Source: Diorhabda sublineata
Lineage: Eukaryota > Arthropoda > Insecta > Coleoptera > Chrysomelidae
Direction: 5' to 3'
Length of the DNA: 64,000 nt
Assembly: GCF_026230105.1 (NCBI RefSeq)
Contig: NC_079483.1
Location: forward strand, 1,915,312 to 1,979,311
Part shown: piece by piece, positions 54,769-64,000 of the stretch
Layout of the letters: the number at the start of each line of letters is the position of its first letter
How positions within the stretch are numbered: the first letter of the stretch is position 1
Notes under the pieces: generated by a model
What the model saw: only the letters and a program-made list of their open reading frames with translations
Databases searched by the model: none
Told to the model about the DNA's origin: nothing
Program-made: the position numbers and the translations under genes

Positions 54769-56881
54769 AATATATGAGAAATGTTGAAATTCGACTTCAA
54801 ATTAGGAAGATAGACTTTGAAAATTTTCAATCATCACAAATTGACAGTTGACCTCAATGGGCTTCAATGGATGTTAATCGCGTATATCTGACAAAGTTAG
54901 ATGCAAACTCACTCAAATATATGAGAATTGTTGAAATTCGTCTTCAAATTAGGAAGATAGACTTTGAAAATTTTCAATCAACACAAAGTGACAGTCGACC
55001 TCAATGGGCTTCAATGGATGTTAATCGCGTATATCTGACAAAGTTAGATGCAAACTCACTCAAATATATGAGAAATGTTGAAATTCGACTTCAAATTAGG
55101 AAGATAGACTTTGAAAGTTTTCAATCAACACAAATTGACAGTTGACCTCAATGGGCTTCAATGGATGTTAATCGCGTATATCTGACAAAGTTAGATGCAA
55201 ACTCAAATATATGAGAATTGTTGAAATTCGTCTTCAAATTAGGAAGATAGACTTTGAAAATTTTCAATCAACACAAAGTGACAGTCGACCTCAATGGGCT
55301 TCAATGGATGTTAATCGCGTATATCTGACAAAGTTAGATGCAAACTCACTCAAATATATGAGAAATGTTGAAATTCGTCTTCAAATTAGGAAGATAGACT
55401 TTGAAAATTTTCATTCAACACAAATTGACAATCGACCTCAATGTGCTTCAATGGATGTTAATCGACGATATCTGACAAAGTTAGATGCAAACTCACTCAA
55501 ATATATGAGAAATGTTGAAATTCGACTTCAAATTAGGAAGATAGACTTTTAAAATTTTCAATCAACACAAATTGACAGTTGACCTCAATGGGCTTCAATG
55601 GATGTTAATCGCGTATATCTGACAAAGTTAGATGCAAACTCACTCAAATATATGAGAAATGTTGAAATTCGTCTTCAAATTAGGAAGATAGACTTTGAAA
55701 ATTTTCAATCAACACAAATTGACAATCGACCTCAATGTGCTTCAATGGATGTTAATCGACGATATCTGACAAAGTTAGATGCAAACTCACTCAAATATAT
55801 GAGAAATGTTGAAATTCGACTTCAAATTAGGAAGATAGACTTTGAAAATTTTCAATCATCACAAATTGACAGTTGACCTCAATGGGCTTCAATGGATGTT
55901 AATCGCGTATATCTGACAAAGTTAGATGCAAACTCACTCAAATATATGAGAATTGTTGAAATTCGTCTTCAAATTAGGAAGATAGACTTTGAAAATTTTC
56001 AATCAACACAAAGTGACAGTCGACCTCAATGGGCTTCAATGGATGTTAATCGCGTATATCTGACAAAGTTAGATGCAAACTCACTCAAATATATGAGAAA
56101 TGTTGAAATTCGACTTCAAATTAGGAAGATAGACTTTGAAAGTTTTCAATCAACACAAATTGACAGTTGACCTCAATGGGCTTCAATGGATGTTAATCGC
56201 GTATATCTGACAAAGTTAGATGCAAACTCAAATATATGAGAATTGTTGAAATTCGTCTTCAAATTAGGAAGATAGACTTTGAAAATTTTCAATCAACACA
56301 AAGTGACAGTCGACCTCAATGGGCTTCAATGGATGTTAATCGCGTATATCTGACAAAGTTAGATGCAAACTCACTCAAATATATGAGAAATGTTGAAATT
56401 CGTCTTCAAATTAGGAAGATAGACTTTGAAAATTTTCATTCAACACAAATTGACAATCGACCTCAATGTGCTTCAATGGATGTTAATCGACGATATCTGA
56501 CAAAGTTAGATGCAAACTCACTCAAATATATGAGAAATGTTGAAATTCGACTTCAAATTAGGAAGATAGACTTTTAAAATTTTCAATCAACACAAATTGA
56601 CAGTTGACCTCAATGGGCTTCAATGGATGTTAATCGCGTATATCTGACAAAGTTAGATGCAAACTCACTCAAATATATGAGAAATGTTGAAATTCGTCTT
56701 CAAATTAGGAAGATAGACTTTGAAAATTTTCAATCAACACAAATTGACAATCGACCTCAATGTGCTTCAATGGATGTTAATCGACGATATCTGACAAAGT
56801 TAGATGCAAACTCACTCAAATATATGAGAAATGTTGAAATTTGACTTCAAATTAGGAAGATAGACTTTGAAAATTTTCAAT
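54769..56881 (+). repeat. 1025-bp HOR (7-mer), two units
   Basis: From 54,769 to about 55,856 the sequence matches 55,794 to 56,881. Rare shared marks are TTCAATCATCACAAATTG (about 54,830 and 55,855), TTTGAAAGTTTTC (about 55,111 and 56,136) and a 4 bp deletion giving GCAAACTCAAATATATGAG (about 55,198 and 56,223). The period is seven monomers less those 4 bp. The bases just left of the match differ (54,768 G, 55,793 A). At 56,840 the second unit has TTTGAC for TTCGAC. Confidence 0.88.
55198..55217 (+). repeat. Monomer with 4-bp deletion (143 bp)
   Basis: The unit reads GCAAACTCAAATATATGAG where the standard unit reads GCAAACTCACTCAAATATATG, a loss of one of two ACTC/TCAC repeats. The most likely cause is slippage at the short direct repeat. 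It recurs 1,025 bp downstream (about 56,223) as part of the HOR there. The frame shifts, so the open frame restarts at the ATG of ATATATGAG. Confidence 0.85.
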
Positions 56882-58226
56882 CAACACAAAGTGACAGTCA
56901 ACCTCAACTCGCTTCAGTGGATGTTAATCGACGATATCTGACAAAGTTAGATGCAAACTCTCCCAAATATATAAGAAATGTTGAAATTCGACTTCAAATT
57001 AGGAAGATAGACTTTGAAAATTTTCAATCAACAGAAAGTGACAGTCGACCTCAATGGGCTTCAATGGATGTTAATCGCGTATATCTGACAAAGTTAGATG
57101 CAAACTCACTCGAATATATGAGAAATGTTGAAATTCGACTTCAAATTAGGAAGATAGACTTTGAAAATTTTCAATCAACACAAATTGACAGTTGACCTCA
57201 ATGGGCTTCAATGGATGTTAATCGCGTATATCTGACAAAGTTAGATGCAAACTCACTCAAATATATGAGAATTGTTGAAATTCGTCTTCAAATTAGGAAG
57301 ATAGACTTTGAAAATTTTCAATCAACACAAAGTGACAGTCGACCTCAATGGGCTTCAATGGATGTTAATCGCGTATATCTGACAAAGTTAGATGCAAACT
57401 CACTCAAATATATGAGAAATGTTGAAATTCGACTTCAAATTAGGAAGATAGACTTTGAAAGTTTTCAATCAACACAAAGTGACAGTCGACCTCAATTGGC
57501 TTCAGTGGATATTAATCGACGATATCTGACAAAGTTAGATGCAAACTCTCCCAAATATATAAGAAATGTTGAAATGCGACTCCAAATTAGGAAGATAGAC
57601 AATTTTCAATCAACACAAAGTGACAGTTGACCTCAATGGGCTTCAATGGATGTTAATCGCGTATATCTGACAAAGTTAGATGCAAACTCACTCGAATATA
57701 TGAGAAATGTTGAAATTCGACTTAAAATTAGGAAGATAGACTTCGAAAATTTTCAATCAACACAAAGTGACAGTCGACCTCAATGTGCTTCAATGGATGT
57801 TAATCTACGATATCTGACAAAGTTGATGCAAACTCACTCAAATATATGAGAAATGTTGAAATTCGTCTTCAAATTAGGAAGATAGACTTTGAAAATTTTC
57901 AATCAACACAAAGTGACAGTCGACCTCAATGGGCTTCAATGGATGTTAATTGACGATATCTGACAAAGTTAGATGCAAACTCACTCCAATATATAAGAAA
58001 TGTTGAAATTCGACTTCAAATTAGCAAGATAGACTTCGAAAATTTTCAATCAACACAAAGTGACAGTTGACCTCAATGGGCTTCAATGGATGTTAATCGA
58101 CGATATCTGACAAACTTAGATGCAAACTCTCCCAAATATATAAGAAATGTTGAAATGCGACTCCAAATTAGGAAGATAGACAATTTTCAATCAACACAAA
58201 GTGACAGTTGACCTCAATGGGCTTCA

Positions 58227-59400
58227 ATGGATGTTAATCGCGTATATCTGACAAAGTTAGATGCAAACTCACTCGAATATATGAGAAATGTTGAAATTCG
58301 ACTTAAAATTAGGAAGATAGACTTTGAAAATTTTCAATCAACAGAAAGTGACAGTCGACCTCAATGGGCTTCAATGGATGTTAATCGCGTATATCTGACA
58401 AAGTTAGATGCAAACTCACTCGAATATATGAGAAATGTTGAAATTCGACTTCAAATTAGGAAGATAGACTTTGAAAATTTTCAATCAACACAAATTGACA
58501 GTTGACCTCAATGGGCTTCAATGGATGTTAATCGCGTATATCTGACAAAGTTGATGCAAACTCACTCAAATATATGAGAAATGTTGAAATTCGTCTTCAA
58601 ATTAGGAAGATAGACTTTGAAAATTTTCAATCAACACAAAGTGACAGTCGACCTCAATGGGCTTCAATGGATGTTAATTGACGATATCTGACAAAGTTAG
58701 ATGCAAACTCACTCCAATATATAAGAAATGTTGAAATTCGTCTTCAAATTAGGAAGATAGACTTCGAAAATTTTCAATCAACACAAAGTGACAGTTGACC
58801 TCAATGGGCTTCAATGGATGTTAATCGCCTATATCTGACAAAGTTAGATGCAAACTCACTCGAATATATGAGAAATGTTGAAATTCGACTTCAAATTAGG
58901 AAGATAGACTTTGAAAATTTTCAATCAACACAAATTGACAGTTGACCTCAATGGGCTTCAATGGATGTTAATCGCGTATATCTGACAAAGTTAGATGCAA
59001 ACTCACTCGAATATATGAGAAATGTTGAAATTCGACTTAAAATTAGGAAGATAGACTTTGAAAATTTTCAATCAACAGAAAGTGACAGTCGACCTCAATG
59101 GGCTTCAATGGATGTTAATCGCGTATATCTGACAAAGTTAGATGCAAACTCACTCGAATATATGAGAAATGTTGAAATTCGACTTCAAATTAGGAAGATA
59201 GACTTTGAAAATTTTCAATCAACACAAATTGACAGTTGACCTCAATGGGCTTTAATGGATGTTAATCGCGTATATCTGACAAAGTTGATGCAAACTCACT
59301 CAAATATACGAGAAATGTTGAAATTCGACTTCAAATTAGGAAGATAGACTTTGAAAATTTTCAATCAACCCAAAGTGACAGTTGACCTCAATGGGCTTCA
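58227..59400 (+). repeat. 734-bp HOR (5-mer)
   Basis: The pair of R monomers at 58,227-58,505 recurs at 58,961-59,239, 734 bp away (five monomers less 1 bp). Each pair is followed by a unit with the 1 bp deletion GTTGATGC (about 58,551 and 59,285). Small differences such as GGGCTTTAATGG near 59,250 and ATATACGAG near 59,307 mark the second unit. Endpoints are approximate. Confidence 0.75.
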
Positions 59401-61679
59401 ATGGATGTTAATCGCGTATATCTGACAAAGTTAGATGCAAACTCACTCAAATATATGAGAAATGTTGAAATTCGTCTTCAAATTAGGAAGATAGACTTTG
59501 AAAATTTTCATTCAACACAAATTGACAATCGACCTCAATGTGCTTCAATGGATGTTAATCGACGATATCTGACAAAGTTAGATGCAAACTCACTCAAATA
59601 TATGAGAAATGTTGAAATTCGACTTCAAATTAGGAAGATAGACTTTGAAAATTTTCAATCAACACAAAGTGACAGTTGACCTCAATGGGCTTCAATGGAT
59701 GTTAATCGCGTATATCTGACAAAGTTAGATGCAAACTCACTCAAATATATGAGAAATGTTGAAATTCGTCTTCAAATTAGGAAGATAGACTTTGAAAATT
59801 TTCAATCAACACAAATTGACAATCGACCTCAATGTGCTTCAATGGATGTTAATCGACGATATCTGACAAAGTTAGATGCAAACTCACTCAAATATATGAG
59901 AAATGTTGAAATTCGACTTCAAATTAGGAAGATAGACTTTGAAAATTTTCAATCAACACAAAGTGACAGTCAACCTCAATTGGCTTCAATGGATGTAAAT
60001 CGACGATATCTGACAAAGTTAGATGCAAACTCTCCCAAATATATAAGAAATGTTGAAATTCGACTTCAAATTAGGAAGATAGACTTTGAAAATTTTCAAT
60101 CAACAGAAAGTGACAGTCGACCTCAATGGGCTTCAATGGATGTTAATCGCGTATATCTGACAAAGTTAGATGCAAACTCACTCGAATATATGAGAAATGT
60201 TGAAATTCGACTTCAAATTAGGAAGATAGACTTTGAAAATTTTCAATCAACACAAAGTGACAGTTGACCTCAATGGGCTTCAATGGATGTTAATCGCGTA
60301 TATCTGAGAAAGTTAGATGCCAGCTCACTCAAATATATGAGAAATGTTGAAATTCGTCTTCAAATTAGGAAGATAGACAATTTTCAATCAACACAAAGTG
60401 ACAGTTGACCTCAATGGGCTTCAATGGATGTTAATCGACGATATCTGACAAAGTTAGATGCAAAGTCACTCAAATATATGAGAAATGTTGAAATTCGACT
60501 TCAAATTAGGAAGATAGACTTTGAAAATTTACAATCAACACAAAGTGACAGTCGACCTCAATTGGCTTCAGTGGATGTTAATCGACGATATCTGACAAAG
60601 TTAGATGCAAACTCTCCCAAATATATAAGAAATGTTGAAATGCGACTCCAAATTAGGAAGATAGACAATTTTCAATCAACACAAATTGACAGTTGACCTC
60701 AATGGGCTTCAATGGATGTTAATCGCGTATATCTGACAAAGTTGATGCAAACTCACTCAAATATATGAGAAATGTTGAAATTCGTCTTCAAATTAGGAAG
60801 ATAGACTTTGAAAATTTTCAATCAACACAAAGTGACAGTCGACCTCAATGGGCTTCAATGGATGTTAATTGACGATATCTGACAAAGTTAGATGCAAACT
60901 CACTCAAATATATGAGAAATGTTGAAATTCGACTTCAAATTAGGAAGATAGACTTTGAAAATTTTCAATCAACACAAAGTGACAGTCGACCTCAATGGGC
61001 TTCAATGGATGTTAATTGACGATATCTGACAAAGTTAGATGCAAACTCACTCCAATATATAAGGAATGTTGAAATTCGACTTCAAATTAGCAAGATAGAC
61101 TTTGAAAATTTTCAATCAACACAAAGTGACAGTTGACCTCAATGGGCTTCAATGGATGTTAATCGCGTATATCTGACAAAGTTAGATGCAAACTCACTCA
61201 AATATATGAGAAATGTTGAAATTCGTCTTCAAATTAGGAAGATAGACTTTGAAAATTTTCAATCAACACAAATTGACAATCGACCTCAATGTGCTTCAGT
61301 GGATGTTAATCGACGATATCTGACAAAGTTAGATGCAAACTCTCCCAAATATATGAGAAATGTTGAAATGCGACTCCAAATTAGGAAGATGGACAATTTT
61401 CAATCAACACAAAGTGACAGTTGACCTCAATGGGCTTCAATGGATGTTAATCGCGTATATCTGACAAAGTTAGATGCAAACTCACTCAAATATATGAGAA
61501 ATGTTGAAATTCGACTTCAAATTAGGAAGATAGACTTTGAAAATTTTCAATCAACACAAATTGACAGTCGACCTCAATGGGCTTCAATGGATGTTAATCG
61601 CGTATATCTGACAAAGTTGATGCAAACTCACTCAAATATATGAGAAATGTTGAAATTCGTCTTCAAATTAGGAAGATAG

Positions 61680-62993
61680 ACTTTGAAAATTTTCAATCAA
61701 CACAAAGTGACAGTCGACCTCAATGGGCTTCAATGGATGTTAATTGACGATATCTGACAAAGTTAGATGCAAACTCACTCCAATATATAAGAAATGTTGA
61801 AATTCGACTTCAAATTAGGAAGATAGACTTCGAAAATTTTCAATCAACACAAAGTGACAGTCGACCTCAATGGGCTTCAATGGATGTTAATTGACGATAT
61901 CTGACAAAGTTAGATGCAAACTCACTCCAATATATAAGAAATGTTGAAATTCGACTTCAAATTAGGAAGATAGACTTCGAAAATTTTCAATCAACACAAA
62001 GTGACAGTTGACCTCAATGGGCTTCAATGGATGTTAATCGCCTATATCTGACAAAGTTAGATGCAAACTCACTCAAATATATGAGAAATGTTGAAATTCG
62101 AATTCAAATTAGGAAGATAGACTTCGAAAATTTTCAATCAACACAAATTGACAATCGACCTCAATGTGCTTCAATGGATGTTAATCGACGATATCTGACA
62201 AAGTTAGATGCAAACTCACTCAAATATATGAGAAATGTTGGAATTCGACTTCAAATTAGGAAGATAGACTTTGAAAATTTTCAATCAACACAAAGTGACA
62301 GTCGACCTCAATGGGCTTCAATGGATGTTAATTGACGATATCTGACAAAGTTAGATGCAAACTCACTCCAATATATAAGAAATGTTGAAATTCGACTTCA
62401 AATTAGGAAGATAGACTTCGAAAATTTTCAATCAACACAAAGTGACAGTCGACCTCAATGGGCTTCAATGGATGTTAATTGACGATATCTGACAAAGTTA
62501 GATGCAAACTCACTCCAATATATAAGAAATGTTGAAATTCGACTTCAAATTAGGAAGATAGACTTCGAAAATTTTCAATCAACACAAAGTGACAGTTGAC
62601 CTCAATGGGCTTCAATGGATGTTAATCGCCTATATCTGACAAAGTTAGATGCAAACTCACTCAAATATATGAGAAATGTTGAAATTCGAATTCAAATTAG
62701 GAAGATAGACTTCGAAAATTTTCAATCAACACAAATTGACAATCGACCTCAATGTGCTTCAATGGATGTTAATCGACGATATCTGACAAAGTTAGATGCA
62801 AACTCACTCAAATATATGAGAAATGTTGGAATTCGACTTCAAATTAGGAAGATAGACTCTGAAAATTTTCAATCAACACAAAGTGACAGTCGACCTCAAT
62901 GGGCTTCAATGGATATTAATTGACGATATCTGACAAAGTTAGATGCAAACTCACTCCAATATATAAGAAATGTTGAAATTCGACTTCAAATTA
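61680..62993 (+). repeat. 588-bp HOR (4-mer) near the right end, two units
   Basis: The monomer pair starting at 62,027 recurs at 62,615, exactly 588 bp apart. Both contain the rare marks CGAATTCAAATT and GTTGGAATTCG. The second unit has GACTCTGAAAA near 62,858 and GGATATTAAT near 62,911. Flanking S monomers continue the match on the left to about 61,680; on the right an AATTAGCAAG monomer ends it near 62,993. Confidence 0.82.
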
Positions 62994-64000
62994 GCAAGAT
63001 AGACTTCGAAAATTTTCAATCAACACAAAGTGACAGTTGACCTCAATGGGCTTCAATGGATGTTAATCGCCTATATCTGACAAAGTTAGATGCAAACTCA
63101 CTCAAATATATGAGAAATGTTGAAATTCGACTTCAAATTGGGAAGAGAGACTTTGAAAATTTTCAATCAACACAAAGTGACAGTTGACCTCAATGGGCTT
63201 CAATGGATGTTAATCGACGATATCTGACAAAGTTAGATGCAAACTCACTCCAATATATGAGAAATGTTGAAATTCGACTTCAAATTAGGAAGATAGACTT
63301 TGAAAATTTTCAATCAACAGAAAGTGACAGTCGACCTCAATGGGCTTCAATGGATGTTAATCGCGTATATCTGACAAAGTTAGATGCAAACTCACTCCAA
63401 TATATAAGAAATGTTGAAATTCGACTTCAAATTAGGAAGATAGACTTCGAAAATTTTCAATCAACACAAAGTGACAGTCGACCTCAATGGGCTTCAATGG
63501 ATGTTAATTGACGATATCTGACAAAGTTAGATGCAAACTCACTCCAATATATAAGAAATGTTGAAATTCGACTTCAAATTAGGAAGATAGACTTCGAAAA
63601 TTTTCAATCAACACAAAGTGACAGTTGACCTCAATGGGCTTCAATGGATGTTAATCGCCTATATCTGACAAAGTTAGATGCAAACTCACTCCAATATATG
63701 AGAAATGTTGAAATTCGACTTCAAATTAGGAAGATAGACTTTGAAAATTTTCAATCAACACAAAGTGACAGTCGACCTCAATGGGCTTCAATGGATGTTA
63801 ATTGACGATATCTGACAAAGTTAGATGCAAACTCACTCCAATATATAAGAAATGTTGAAATTCGACTTCAAATTAGGAAGATAGACTTCGAAAATTTTCA
63901 ATCAACACAAAGTGACAGTCGACCTCAATGGGCTTCAATGGATGTTAATTGACGATATCTGACAAAGTTAGATGCAAACTCACTCCAATATATAAGAAAT

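Larger units (their letters stand above)
1..64000. repeat. 147-bp satellite DNA array filling the window
   Basis: Every line of the window is a variant of one 147 bp unit in the same orientation, with no interruption by other sequence. Landmarks recur once per unit: ATGGATGTTAAT, CTGACAAAGTTAGATGCAAA, GAAATGTTGAAATTCG, AAATTAGGAAGATAGAC, GAAAATTTTCAATCAACA and CCTCAATGGGCTTCA. A typical unit (1447-1593 with small variants) has about 50 G+C of 147, near 34% GC. About 435-440 units fit. Both window ends lie inside a unit, so the array is longer than the window. Long AT-rich satellites with units near nucleosome size are typical of centromeric or pericentromeric heterochromatin in eukaryotes; that location is inference. 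The monomer is not one I recognise, so the host species and the satellite family name are left open. Confidence 0.98.

Noticed and set aside
62090..62250. EcoRI-type sites (GAATTC) as a boundary mark
   Set aside because: CGAATTCAAATT and GGAATTCG are single-base variants confined to the 588 bp HOR near the right end. They are useful markers but have no evident function.
1..64000. CRISPR array
   Set aside because: There are no short repeats with unique spacers of constant length; the entire 147 bp unit is repeated and no spacer-like unique sequence exists.
1..64000. CENP-B box
   Set aside because: I found no match to the core of the known 17 bp box (TTCG, then a GC-rich half with CGGG). CGGG does not occur in the consensus.
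1..64000. Transposon, retrotransposon or rDNA insertion
   Set aside because: No break in the satellite longer than a few bases was seen. The few odd spots (576-591, 42,771-42,780, 55,198, 56,223) are micro-indels inside monomers.
1..64000. Simple assembly duplication as full explanation of the two large blocks
   Set aside because: Nine single-base differences and two structural differences (293 and 1,463 bp) separate the copies, so they are not one sequence placed twice. Joining of two haplotypes remains possible and is stated in the findings.
1..64000. tRNA or other structured RNA genes
   Set aside because: No A/B box or cloverleaf candidate was seen. The short TTGAA...TTCAA dyads are AT-rich, 5-7 bp per arm and present in every unit.

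Overview
The whole 64 kb window is one uninterrupted head-to-tail tandem array of a single AT-rich satellite monomer. The basic unit is 147 bp (141 bp in one common subtype), so the window holds roughly 435-440 monomers. I found no unique sequence, gene, RNA gene, transposon insertion, CRISPR array or conventional promoter anywhere in it. Both edges fall inside monomers, so the array continues beyond the window on each side. A long satellite array with nested higher-order repeats (HORs) indicates a eukaryotic chromosome, most likely a centromeric, pericentromeric or other heterochromatic block. I do not recognise the monomer and cannot name the species. Many C/T differences lie at CpG positions, which fits a genome that methylates its satellites (for example a plant), but this is only suggestive.

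Layout. (1) 1-17,211 and 18,718-37,684 are two copies of one 17-19 kb block. I found only nine single-base differences between them, plus two structural differences in the second copy: a 293 bp two-monomer segment and a 1,463 bp ten-monomer tandem duplication. Each block contains the same inner HORs: 582 bp (4-mer) units, a 1,023/435/1,023 bp series (7-mer/3-mer/7-mer), and a 2,348 bp (16-mer) tandem pair that itself holds an 880 bp (6-mer) repeat. (2) 17,212-18,717 is satellite between the two copies with no counterpart after copy 2. (3) 37,685-64,000 is satellite of the same family with shorter and more mixed HORs: offsets of 2,046, 2,781, 1,175, 3,226, 1,175, 588, 1,025, 734 and 588 bp.

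Monomer subtypes. Counting from the ATGGATGTTAAT element, I distinguish four classes. R has CGCGTATAT or CGCCTATAT near its start. S has TGACGATAT and a CTCCAATATATAAG centre. B has CGACGATAT and follows a TGTGCTTCA end. P begins GTGGATG with CGACGATAT, has a TCTCCCAAATATATAAG centre and usually lacks 6 bp (141 bp). Order and combination of these classes define the HORs.

Coding. The unit is 49 codons long, so one plus-strand frame stays open across monomer borders until a TGA, usually one created by C-to-T change at a CGA. This yields many near-identical ORFs of 64-239 codons starting MDVN or MEVN. I interpret all of them as by-products of the repeat length and annotate no CDS. The most informative content is the record of unequal exchange: several crossover points can be placed inside single monomers, in one case within about 12 bp.
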